Of a stretch of DNA of 64,000 nt, positions 26,147 through 34,881 are shown piece after piece. The position numbers were made by a program, and so were the translations under genes. Source of the stretch: FEN-1297 sp963834015 (GTDB lineage Bacteria > Bacteroidota > Ignavibacteria > Ignavibacteriales > Ignavibacteriaceae); assembly GCA_963834015.1 (NCBI GenBank), contig CAWIAG010000003.1:806001-870000 (forward strand), read 5' to 3'. Every line of letters begins with the position of its first letter. Position 1 is the stretch's first letter. A model generated the notes under the pieces. The model searched no databases. It was not told the origin of the DNA and worked only from the letters and a program-made list of their open reading frames with translations.

Positions 26147-27637
26147 CTACTCGGGAATTTCCAAACCAATAAACCTGCTGTTGCCCTTCTTATCTTTAAC
26201 TTTTACGAGTACCGCCGAACCTTTTTTAGAAGCAACAATCTTTTTAAATTGATTAACATCCTTTACCGGCTGCCTGTCGGCTTCCGTAATTACCATATCT
26301 TTTCCAATCCCCTGATTCATTGCTTCGCCATATTCTGTCACATCGTTCACTACTATACCATCTGAAATCTTATAATCTGCTTTCTCCTGTTTAGTAGAAT
26401 TCCGTATGCTCATACCGATATTATCAAGAGTAACAACACTTGATTTAGTATCATTATCGCTGCCTGATTCATCATTTTCCGAAACAGCTTCGGTTTTGCG
26501 GTCTTCAGCTCTTTCTTTTAAAGCGACTTTTCTTTCAATCTCTTTACCATTGCGATATATTGTAAGATTTACAACCGTACCTGCAGTTTTAGTTGCAACG
26601 TAACTTTGTAATTCATTCGCCTGGTCAATAGGTTTGCCGTCAATTTTGAGAATAACATCACCGGGTTTAATATCTTCCTTAGATGCGGCGCCGTCCGGTA
26701 CCAGTTCCTGAATAATAACGCCATGCGGCTTATCCAGCCCGATTGCTTTAGCCGTGGCATCGTCTACTGGCTGTATTGAAACTCCGATGTACCCCCTTGT
26801 GATTTTACCATAAGCAATCAATTGTTTTGAAACCGATTTAACGAGGCTGATAGGTATTGCAAAGCCATATCCGATATAGCTGCCCGTAGGGGTTGCTATT
26901 GCTGCATTAACTCCGATAACCGCACCCGATAAATCAACTAAAGCTCCGCCGCTATTACCCGGATTTATCACTGCATCAGTTTGTATAAAATCTTCAACAC
27001 CGTATCTATTCTCATTATTATTTATCAGGTTTAAGCTTCCCCTTCCAAGCGCGCTGACAATACCGGCGGTTACAGTAGAAGTAAATCCAAGTGGATTTCC
27101 AATTGCCATAACCCATTGGCCGACTTTTAAACTGTCTGAATCACCTAAATAAGCAACCGGTAAATCATGAGCGTTAATTTTAATAACGGCAATATCTGTT
27201 TGCGGATCAGTACCTATAACTTTAGCTATAAAGTTCCTGTTATCGGAGAGTCCGACTTTTACTGAGGTTGCTTTATTTACAACGTGATTATTTGTTACAA
27301 TATAACCGTCGGATGTTATTATAATCCCGCTTCCTGATCCTTCTTCTTCCTTTGGCATTTCCTGGAATGGATTGAAAAAGAAATTGCCGTGCGGATTTTC
27401 TGTTTTAGCAACAACAGTTATCTGAACAACTTCGGGAGTAACATCCTTTGCCACTTCAATAAAAGCTTTACTGAAGGAAGTTGCATCGGCATTTAAATCT
27501 ACCGGCGGCATTGCAGCGCCGAGTTTAATATCTGCAAAACCAGGCCTGACTAATCCAAATCCTGATACCAGTACAGCCCCAAAAACAATTCCAACTATTA
27601 CCAATAATATCGCACCCCATAAACTTTTTGATTTCAT
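26147..27637 (-). CDS. Periplasmic serine protease HtrA/DegP (Do family)
   Basis: This is a 496-residue envelope protease-chaperone. An N-terminal hydrophobic segment (about 7-30) serves as signal or anchor. The trypsin-like domain carries the catalytic triad: His in IVTNNHVV (about 118), Asp in QTDIAVIKI (about 148) and Ser in NPGNSGGALVDL (about 228). Two PDZ domains follow: about 290-375 (GYIGVSIQPV ... GVIIQELVPDGAA) and about 405-495, with an acidic, Ser-rich linker between. It degrades or refolds damaged periplasmic proteins. A strong terminator follows. RecO lies 55 bases upstream on the same strand and may be co-transcribed. Confidence 0.95.
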   Translation of the reverse strand: MKSKSLWGAILLVIVGIVFGAVLVSGFGLVRPGFADIKLGAAMPPVDLNADATSFSKAFIEVAKDVTPEVVQITVVAKTENPHGNFFFNPFQEMPKEEEGSGSGIIITSDGYIVTNNHVVNKATSVKVGLSDNRNFIAKVIGTDPQTDIAVIKINAHDLPVAYLGDSDSLKVGQWVMAIGNPLGFTSTVTAGIVSALGRGSLNLINNNENRYGVEDFIQTDAVINPGNSGGALVDLSGAVIGVNAAIATPTGSYIGYGFAIPISLVKSVSKQLIAYGKITRGYIGVSIQPVDDATAKAIGLDKPHGVIIQELVPDGAASKEDIKPGDVILKIDGKPIDQANELQSYVATKTAGTVVNLTIYRNGKEIERKVALKERAEDRKTEAVSENDESGSDNDTKSSVVTLDNIGMSIRNSTKQEKADYKISDGIVVNDVTEYGEAMNQGIGKDMVITEADRQPVKDVNQFKKIVASKKGSAVLVKVKDKKGNSRFIGLEIPE

Positions 27638-27692
27638 ATTAACTTCTCCGGTTTATTCCTTTTTTATATCATTATTAAAGCAAAATATTGTT

Positions 27693-28433
27693 TCATTTAT
27701 ATATCTGGAAAGATTGAATTCCTTTAAAATCGGGTATATGAAATTTCAGATACCTTTCTAAAAATACTATGGCTCTTTCCGCTGCGGCCATATTCACTAA
27801 TTCTATTTTTTTACTGTATTTTAGACAGTTTAAGTAGCTAAAAAGTTCCTGATTTATAGAAAAAAATTCTACCTGAGTATGGCGGCAATCACTACACAAA
27901 ATACCTAATTCAAAATTATGCGACAATTCCATATTTTCAAGGTTTGTTCTACCGCATACAGCACATTTTTCAAACTGAAGTTCATACCCGAGTTCAGATA
28001 GAAAGAAAATAAAAAATCTGGCAAATAGGACTATGGGATGTTCGGTATTAGAATTAATTAAAGTTAATATTCTAATAACACCCTTAAATAATCTATCATT
28101 TACTTCGTGTTCAACTGTAAGGTTTTTTAAAAGTTCTAAAATAGCTTGTGAATATTTTAATTTATCAATATCTTCCTTTATAGCTGAATAAAAGTTTATT
28201 AAATCCGCACTGGAAATTATTTGAAGTTCACGCGTATCTTTTTTATAAAAAACAACCTGGATATGATTAAGCGGATCCACCATCATACCCGTTTTAGATT
28301 TAGAACTCCTGCCCCCTTTTATAATAGCAGAAATTTTACCAAAATCTTTCGTATATAGTGAAACTATTTTGCTTGTATCGCCATAGTCCATTTTAGTTAA
28401 GACCATAGCCTCGGTCTTAATTATTTCGCTCAT
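27693..28433 (-). CDS. recO: DNA repair protein RecO
   Basis: This 246-residue protein has an N-terminal OB-fold (EAMVLTKMDYGDTSKIVSLYTKDFGKISAIIKGGRSSKS) typical of RecO, which loads RecA on SSB-coated single strands with RecR. A zinc-finger segment CAVCGRTNLE ... LCSDCRH (about 157-185) keeps all four Cys. The ATG overlaps the mtnA stop codon as ATGA, showing translational coupling to the frameshifted gene upstream. RecR and RecF are not in the window. Confidence 0.92.
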   Translation of the reverse strand: MSEIIKTEAMVLTKMDYGDTSKIVSLYTKDFGKISAIIKGGRSSKSKTGMMVDPLNHIQVVFYKKDTRELQIISSADLINFYSAIKEDIDKLKYSQAILELLKNLTVEHEVNDRLFKGVIRILTLINSNTEHPIVLFARFFIFFLSELGYELQFEKCAVCGRTNLENMELSHNFELGILCSDCRHTQVEFFSINQELFSYLNCLKYSKKIELVNMAAAERAIVFLERYLKFHIPDFKGIQSFQIYK

Positions 28434-29442
28434 TGTATAAAATTATATGGGAAAAAATGAATTTTCTCTTCGGTAATAATACCTGAGATAAGATGAGAAG
28501 GTGTAACATCAAATGAGGGACAAAATGCCTGATAGCTATCAGGTATTACGGGAGTTCCATTTAAAGTTAAAATTTCACTTTTATTTCTGAATTCAATTTC
28601 TATCTCGTCTCCGGTTGCAATTTCTCTATCAATAGTCGTGGTTGGAGCAGCAATATAAAAAGGTATATTATGATAATTACACAGGATTGCTAAATTATAA
28701 GTACCTATTTTATTGGCAGAATCTCCATTCAGAGCAATACGGTCGGCACCGGTAATAACGAAATCGATTTTATTCTGCTTCATAAGAACGGCTGCCGTAG
28801 AATCCGTTTGGAGAGCGAAAGGAATTCCGCATTTTTCCAATTCAAATGCAGTAAGCCGTGAACCCTGAAGTAAAGGTCTTGTTTCATCTGCATAAACAAA
28901 TTCAATTAATCCTTTTTCAAAACCTTTTTTAATTACACTGAATGCAGTTCCATCGCCGCCGGTAGCGAGTTTGCCGGTATTACAGTGGGTTAATACGGTT
29001 GATTTTTTTTAAAAATCATTAATCCGTTTTCACCGATCTTGCAGCATTTATTAATGTCTTCCTTGTGAATTTTTTTTGCTTCTAAAAGGAGAATTTGATA
29101 GATATCTGACGAGTTTTTATTTTCTTTAAATACTTTTTTTACGCGGTTTAAAGCATTAAATAAATTTACCGCAGTCGGGCGGGTTCTTTTTATTCTTTCA
29201 AAAGCTTTATCAAAATTAATTTGAGCATACTGAAGATCATTATTTTTTTGTGAGAGTGCTAAAGCGTACGCTGCGGTTATCCCGATTAAAGGTGCTCCTC
29301 GTACTTCCAATTTTTCAATGGCTTCGGCAATCCTCTGAATGTTATCTGTACCAACATAAATTTCTTCAAAAGGAAGTTTAGTCTGATCTAAAAAAACAAC
29401 TTTATCATCCTGAAATTTAATTGAAAAATACTCTCCGCTCAT
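28430..29442 (-). pseudogene. mtnA: Methylthioribose-1-phosphate isomerase, frameshifted at an A8 tract
   Basis: Two frames together make one MtnA of about 337 residues. The first (28990-29442) carries VRGAPLIGITAAYALAL and RPTAVNLFNAL. The second, in the -1 frame from 29008 down to 28430, carries LTHCNTGKLATGGDGTA with the catalytic Cys, TDSTAAVLM and ITGADRIALNGDSANKIGTY with the catalytic Asp. They join at a run of eight A on the minus strand (29010-29003). One extra A, or a -1 slip, gives a continuous protein reading ...KKKSTVLTHC. The enzyme isomerises MTR-1-P to MTRu-1-P in methionine salvage. All family motifs are intact on both sides, so decay is recent, or the gene is rescued by slippage, or the base call is wrong. 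Confidence 0.85.
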
Positions 29443-29473
29443 TTGGAACTACCAGCCGTTAAATTCAAAGCTA

Positions 29474-30391
29474 TTATTCTTTTTCATCGAACCTGGAGAG
29501 ATTCAGGAATTCCCTGTACCTGTCATGAACACGAAGATATTGTAAATTCTCAAATCCCTGTGTACTAAATTTTTCAACGCAGAAAGAAGCCATAGCGCTT
29601 CCATATATAACCGCGCGTTTCATATTTTCAGAACTTAAATCCTGAGTTTTATGAAGGTAACCGATGAATCCACCTGCAAAAGTATCACCTGCACCGGTAG
29701 GATCATAAATCATTTCCATAGGATAAGCAGGAGCAGAAAAAACCAATTCATCAGTAAAAAGAAGAGCTCCATGTTCACCTTTTTTAATTATTAAAATTTC
29801 AGGACCCATAGCCCGGATAATTTTCCATGCTTTAATCAGGTTGGGCTCTTTGGCAAGAAGACGCGCTTCAGAATCGTTAATTATAAGCACATTAACGCGT
29901 TTTAACAGTTCCATCAGCGTATCCTTTTTCCCTTCAATCCAATAATTCATCGTATCACCGACAACAAAATGGGGATCTTCCATTTGATCTAAAACTTTCA
30001 ACTGCAGGCTTGGATCAATATTACCAAGGCAGATAAATTTTGCTTTTTTGAATTTATCTGGAACAATAGGATCAAATTTTTCAAATACATTAAGTTCCGT
30101 TAACAGGGTATCGCGAACATTCAAATCGTAATGATATTTACCTGCCCAACGAAAAGTTTTACCGCCTTTTACAACCTGTAATCCTTCAAGATCAATATTA
30201 TGATTTTCCAGGAGACTAATATACTCCTTGGGAAAATCTTCGCCCACAACACCAACTAAATATAGAGGCCCGCTAAAATAACTTGCCGCCAGTGAAATAT
30301 ATGTCGCAGATCCCCCCAAAGCATTATCAACTTTATCAAATGGTGTTGCAACACTATCCAAACCTAATGAACCTACAACTAATAATCCCAA
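29474..30391 (-). CDS. PfkB-family sugar or nucleoside kinase
   Basis: This 305-residue kinase has the ribokinase fold. It shows an N-terminal VVGSLGLDSV and ALGGSATYISLAASYF substrate region, and the C-terminal PfkB signature DPTGAGDTFAGGFIGYL (about 230-247) with the catalytic Asp and anion hole. KKGEHGALLF precedes it. It starts at TTG 30391, supported by AGGAG six bases upstream. It lies 31 bases ahead of mtnA on the same strand. The substrate is not evident; a role in phosphorylating a pentose or nucleoside that feeds MtnA is a possibility from position only. Confidence 0.87.
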   Translation of the reverse strand: MGLLVVGSLGLDSVATPFDKVDNALGGSATYISLAASYFSGPLYLVGVVGEDFPKEYISLLENHNIDLEGLQVVKGGKTFRWAGKYHYDLNVRDTLLTELNVFEKFDPIVPDKFKKAKFICLGNIDPSLQLKVLDQMEDPHFVVGDTMNYWIEGKKDTLMELLKRVNVLIINDSEARLLAKEPNLIKAWKIIRAMGPEILIIKKGEHGALLFTDELVFSAPAYPMEMIYDPTGAGDTFAGGFIGYLHKTQDLSSENMKRAVIYGSAMASFCVEKFSTQGFENLQYLRVHDRYREFLNLSRFDEKE

Positions 30392-30477
30392 TTTTGCTCC
30401 TGATATTTTATGGAAAATCCGTTCTTAAAAATATATAAATCGCCCCTTAAACCATAATAAATAATCAGTTTTTTTTC

Positions 30478-30556
30478 TAGTTGCAGGGCGAACAGATATG
30501 ATCGTCTGTTTTTTTTCTTTTTTATGACTGGTCGGGCATATCTGCCCGGCCTACAA
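30478..30556. repeat. Pair of REP-like palindromes in inverted arrangement
   Basis: Between the Nudix and PfkB genes are two related units. On the plus strand, GCAGGGCGAACAGATATGATCG runs from about 30483. On the minus strand, TGTAGGCCGGGCAGATATGCCCG runs from about 30554. Both share the core G(C/T)AGG-x-CG-x-(A/G)CAGATATG, and the second folds into a clear GGGC/GCCC hairpin. T-rich stretches lie between them. The arrangement resembles BIME-type repeats spread by RAYT transposases. Copies elsewhere in the genome would be needed to confirm. Confidence 0.5.
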
Positions 30557-31015
30557 TTGAATTTTGACAAAATTCAGGAAACTTATTTCTTTAGTAAAAT
30601 ATTCCCGAATTATCTCAACTGACTGCCTCTGGCCCGCCCAGGCCAGCATTCTTTTTGCTTTTGCAGGATTTACCCATTTATATTCCGAATGCTCATTACT
30701 TATTTTTACTTTGGATTTTGAATCAACCAATGCAGCAAAAACCGGGAGTAAAGAGATATAATCTTTTTCAGGATAATAAAATGAATTTACATTAGGCGCT
30801 ACCCAAAATTTATCAGGAATCAGACCCGTCTCTTCCTTTATTTCTCTAAGAGCAGTTTGATACGCTTTCTCATTCACTTGTATTTTCCCCGATACCATTT
30901 GCCAGAGACCGGGATAAATTTCAGTTTCAGATCTTTTCAATAATAATAATTCTATGCCGTTTTTAGTTTTCCTAAAAATATGAGCTTCTATGAGATTTGT
31001 AATTATTTTAGCCAT
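30551..31015 (-). CDS. Nudix hydrolase
   Basis: This 154-residue protein has a full Nudix box, GKIQVNEKAYQTALREIKEETGL (about 43-65), that fits Gx5Ex7REUxEExGU with all catalytic Glu residues. The EYKWVNPAKAKRML segment near the C-terminus is similar to small dNTP/NTP pyrophosphohydrolases of the NudB kind. The substrate is uncertain: dihydroneopterin triphosphate or an oxidised nucleotide are common for the group. It lies upstream of pfkB with the palindromic repeat pair between them. Confidence 0.88.
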   Translation of the reverse strand: MAKIITNLIEAHIFRKTKNGIELLLLKRSETEIYPGLWQMVSGKIQVNEKAYQTALREIKEETGLIPDKFWVAPNVNSFYYPEKDYISLLPVFAALVDSKSKVKISNEHSEYKWVNPAKAKRMLAWAGQRQSVEIIREYFTKEISFLNFVKIQL

Positions 31016-31130
31016 TTTTAAACCAATATATTCTAATTTATTTTTTTTATTAATTACTATAATTTTATTGCACTATGCCGGAGCAATCCCTGTCTTTTAA
31101 TATTAAATTCTTTTGTTCGCATTTTTAGAA

Positions 31131-34100
31131 TCAAAAATACGCTCTGACTTCGGCCTTGGCCGTATGAACCGCCTGCGAAGCTGCCTGAAGTCTTCCGGTA
31201 TAACTTAATGTTGACTGTAAATTAGCAGATAGTTTATAATCAAAATTAAGACCCCAATAAAAATTTTTACCAATTAAATTGCTTTCCGTCATTTCAAATG
31301 GTATATAGTTAGTTGTATTATTAAGGACAAGTTCATCTCTTTCAAATTGAATTTTTAATCTTCCGGTCCCGGCAAAAGAATAAATAAAACTTAAAGTTTG
31401 AGAGTTCAAATTAATTATTGTTGGATTGTCAGGCAGGTCATCTTGTTTCTGTCCCGTACTTAATTTAAAACCAAACTCATACTCCTGCACAGGATGATAA
31501 GAAAAATTTGAAGTAATAATGTTACTTTTAATTTCCCTTTTATCTATTGATGTAACGGGTGCTCCTAAGTTATCTGTCCCGTTTACAATATCTGTTTGAT
31601 TGCTGATTTCTTTAATCAATTTAATGTTTAATCTAATGCTTCTTTCCCTGGTGTAAGCACTTTCAAGACCGCTGCTATATTGATTTAAACTTTTTGCCTG
31701 GTTATAGCGAATACGGGAAGAAAATTCAGGATCATTTTCAAAAAGGAACAAGTCATGCTGAAAATAATTTGTGCCATTAATTGTCTTTGCCGGATTCTGA
31801 AAATCAGAGAAATCTAATAAATAAATTTTTGCATAATCCTGCTCTTGTGTGTTTTCTTCAACTTTCCATTGAATTTCTGAAGTAAAAGGTTTCAATATTC
31901 CGCCCAACAGAGAATTTTTATCAGCCATTTCCCTATAATTCAGCCTCCAATGCGAACTTGTTTTAAGATCAATTACTGGATAAAGTTGAGCCGTAGGTAT
32001 CGTAACCATAACATAGTTGCCGTCATAAAGAGTTTGTTGAAAATCATTTACATCCAAAAGGCCATCATGATTTAAATCGCCAAGATAGATATAATTTCCC
32101 GCACCCTGGGCAACTTTAACAAATACCTGTTGCAGCTTTGCTGATTTTTGCGTTGATACCTGATAATAAAAATCACCTGAAATAGGACTCCAAAAATTAA
32201 ACCGTGATTGAGAGTTTACAAGAATTGTTTGGTTGTTAAGATAACCTTCATTTTTAAATGCTTCTTCATAGTCTTTATTAATAATAGTAATAGTTAATGT
32301 TGAATTTATCTCTTTAATACCATTATATGCCAGCACCAAATTTTCACCGGTAGACGTTGACTGTTTCATCATGATCCCGTTTAGCGGCAGGTAATCGTCC
32401 CTCAGAGTATATTTAAAAGTAAGTTTAATACCGTAAAAATCAAGTAGATTTAAATACGGATCTATTTCATAATATTTTAAACTTGTAGAAAGGAGGGTAT
32501 CAGTACCACTTTGAGTATCAAGTTTATCTTCCGCAAGGAAATCAAATCCCGGTTTTAAAATGCCTATAGAATAATAACCTGAACCTTTTTGCCTTAACCA
32601 ACTGCTTTGATAAGTTGAATCATCCGAGGATACATAATCAAGATTATAATTAAATGAATAATTTTTGCAGGATAAATTCACGGTATTATTAAACCGACTT
32701 GAGCTAAAATCTTCACCGCGTTTTAATGAAGAATAAGTAGAACTGATATTTAATTCATTAGCAGGAATTAATGTAAGGTTAAATTCACGCAGCTCTTCAT
32801 TTTCCGCAGAAGAGGTATCAGAAATATTATAATCACGGTCATATTCAATTGAATCTATCCGGTCGAGTGATGCAAATGTACTTTCAATATAGCGGTCTTT
32901 ATAAGAGAATCCAATTTGGCCGAGATTTAAGTTTCCAATTTCAACATTTCCCGGAACCATTTTAAAAAACAAATTTCTTGCATACCCGCCGTCATCTTTC
33001 TGATCGAGAGATGAAAAGGTATTTTGATTCCATAAACTTCCGGCTAGTTCAATTTGGAGGCTCATACCTTTCTCCAGCTTATAATTCAGTGAAAGATCCG
33101 CAAGCTGTTTAGATTCTGGCATGGGCAGGAATATGATCGGAGCATAACTTCCCTGGTTTATACCTACAAACTTAAAGTCCCCAATACTTATATTGATATA
33201 ATCTCCGTTCCCCTGTCCCACATAACTAAATGTAACGGTATAAATTGAATTTGTATTTCCGGGATTATAAAGATAATATATGTAACTCTTATTATTGATT
33301 AGTGTATCAACGGCCTGGTATGTACCCTGGACTACCCCCTGAGAATCGGCAGTTGCCAGAGCAACACCAGATTTAGTTGCTTTAAACCTGTTATTTCCGG
33401 CAGCGGCCAGTATTGTCTTATCCGAATCAGAAAGAGAAACATCAATTGGAGAAGATTTATCATCGCCTTCCTGCAGGTATTGAAAATTAATACCCAGATT
33501 ATTATTCATTAATTCTGATTGAATTCCTGCACCAAAAAAATTTCTGGTATACTGCATGTCTGTATACTGGAAATCAACCGTAATCCTGCTTGCGGAAGTG
33601 ATTAGTTTATTAGTGGTAAAAGTAATCTGGGCGTTTGCGTAATCAACTGTATAATCATTCCTTTCACCTCTTTTAACCTGGATACCGTCTACATAAACAT
33701 TTTCGGTTCCTGCAATTATAATTATACTATTTTCACCATTAGCACCGTATAATTGGTATGGCCCCTGAACACCGTCTGATCCGGTTAATTGACTTGTTGT
33801 AAACTTTCCTTTGGCAGAAGCTACTGCAACGTAACCTTTTTGTCCATCGTAATTAAATTCTGCCATTAGTCCTTCTAATTTTCGGGTAATAACACCAAAC
33901 TCGCCTGAATTCTCATGGAGATCATAATCACCAAACGTAGCAGTAACATTTGGATGTTTCACCTGAATAAAGACCTTATCTAATTCATCAAGAGTGGCTG
34001 TATTTCCCTCCGGCTGAATTGGAGTATTATCATCAGTAATTGAAGCAATAACATCAATATCATTTGATAATTTGCCTGATATTTGCAATCGCAGTCCGCT

Positions 34101-34598
34101 CGTTAGGGTTAAGTCCTGGGTTGTTCCTACGGTAAATCCTCTTACCAGTGTTCCGCTTTTTTCTATATAACTGCCGAATATAGCCTCTGATGATAATGGA
34201 TTGCTTTCATCTTTAGCAATTCTTAAGGTGTCTCCGGACTTAGGTTCAAATTTGTACACAATGCTCCGGTTTTCATATTCTTTTTTAATTGAAATATTTA
34301 CAGCAAGATACGTAACGGTTATAGTATCAAATATTGAATAATGAATTGAATCTGCTAATTTAAAAGAAGCTGTTGAATAATAAACAATAAAATTGTTTTT
34401 ATTTAATAATTTGCCGTTTACTTTTATTGTTTCGGTGTAAGGAATAATGGCGGGTTGGGAAAGTTTATATAAATTTTGAAAATTCACACGTATAGTATCC
34501 GTAACAATGCCCGTATAATATTTTTGCTGAGCAAAGATTGAAGACTGCAGAATGATTAATGCTGTAATCCAAAAAAGAGAATAATATTTTATTGTCAA
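31131..34598 (-). CDS. Very large outer-membrane or surface protein with an EF-hand/dockerin-like motif
   Basis: This 1155-residue protein has a signal peptide (ITALIILQSSIFAQ) and is otherwise rich in alternating beta-strand patterns. A conserved N-terminal region around 125-200 reads GTLVRGFTVGTTQDLTLTSG ... ITDDNTPIQPEGNTATLDELDKVFIQ. From memory it recalls a block in SprA, the type IX secretion barrel, but SprA is about twice as long, so this is only a possible relative. A calcium-loop motif GDLNHDGLLDVNDF lies at about 843-857. Similarity and sequence spacing suggest an outer-membrane barrel with extracellular loops. Function is unknown. The gene stands alone, separated from the permease genes by a 283-base gap with no visible gene. 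Confidence 0.7.
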   Translation of the reverse strand: MTIKYYSLFWITALIILQSSIFAQQKYYTGIVTDTIRVNFQNLYKLSQPAIIPYTETIKVNGKLLNKNNFIVYYSTASFKLADSIHYSIFDTITVTYLAVNISIKKEYENRSIVYKFEPKSGDTLRIAKDESNPLSSEAIFGSYIEKSGTLVRGFTVGTTQDLTLTSGLRLQISGKLSNDIDVIASITDDNTPIQPEGNTATLDELDKVFIQVKHPNVTATFGDYDLHENSGEFGVITRKLEGLMAEFNYDGQKGYVAVASAKGKFTTSQLTGSDGVQGPYQLYGANGENSIIIIAGTENVYVDGIQVKRGERNDYTVDYANAQITFTTNKLITSASRITVDFQYTDMQYTRNFFGAGIQSELMNNNLGINFQYLQEGDDKSSPIDVSLSDSDKTILAAAGNNRFKATKSGVALATADSQGVVQGTYQAVDTLINNKSYIYYLYNPGNTNSIYTVTFSYVGQGNGDYINISIGDFKFVGINQGSYAPIIFLPMPESKQLADLSLNYKLEKGMSLQIELAGSLWNQNTFSSLDQKDDGGYARNLFFKMVPGNVEIGNLNLGQIGFSYKDRYIESTFASLDRIDSIEYDRDYNISDTSSAENEELREFNLTLIPANELNISSTYSSLKRGEDFSSSRFNNTVNLSCKNYSFNYNLDYVSSDDSTYQSSWLRQKGSGYYSIGILKPGFDFLAEDKLDTQSGTDTLLSTSLKYYEIDPYLNLLDFYGIKLTFKYTLRDDYLPLNGIMMKQSTSTGENLVLAYNGIKEINSTLTITIINKDYEEAFKNEGYLNNQTILVNSQSRFNFWSPISGDFYYQVSTQKSAKLQQVFVKVAQGAGNYIYLGDLNHDGLLDVNDFQQTLYDGNYVMVTIPTAQLYPVIDLKTSSHWRLNYREMADKNSLLGGILKPFTSEIQWKVEENTQEQDYAKIYLLDFSDFQNPAKTINGTNYFQHDLFLFENDPEFSSRIRYNQAKSLNQYSSGLESAYTRERSIRLNIKLIKEISNQTDIVNGTDNLGAPVTSIDKREIKSNIITSNFSYHPVQEYEFGFKLSTGQKQDDLPDNPTIINLNSQTLSFIYSFAGTGRLKIQFERDELVLNNTTNYIPFEMTESNLIGKNFYWGLNFDYKLSANLQSTLSYTGRLQAASQAVHTAKAEVRAYF

Positions 34599-34881
34599 AC
34601 AATGAAATTAGTTTTGTGAAGTCCAAATCTAAATGTACATATATCTTTATTCAAGTCTATAAAAAACAATCTAACTGATTATATCATTTATAACTGCTGA
34701 AAAAAGAAGGCTGGCTTAGTAATTGGCACAAATAAATTAGTAAATTCTATCGTTTTGGATACATCAACCTGATTCCGGATATATTCCAACAACGATTTGG
34801 CGGGTCAAAATTTATAAATTACCTATTCAAATTAATCAGTGCTGTAATTAATAATTACCCATATCAAGCAGCAGACAAAAG

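Noticed and set aside
30379..30570. 63-codon minus-strand ORF between the PfkB and Nudix genes
   Set aside because: It lies over the REP-like palindromes and the T-rich stretches; the protein is Lys/Arg/Tyr-rich without a recognisable fold.
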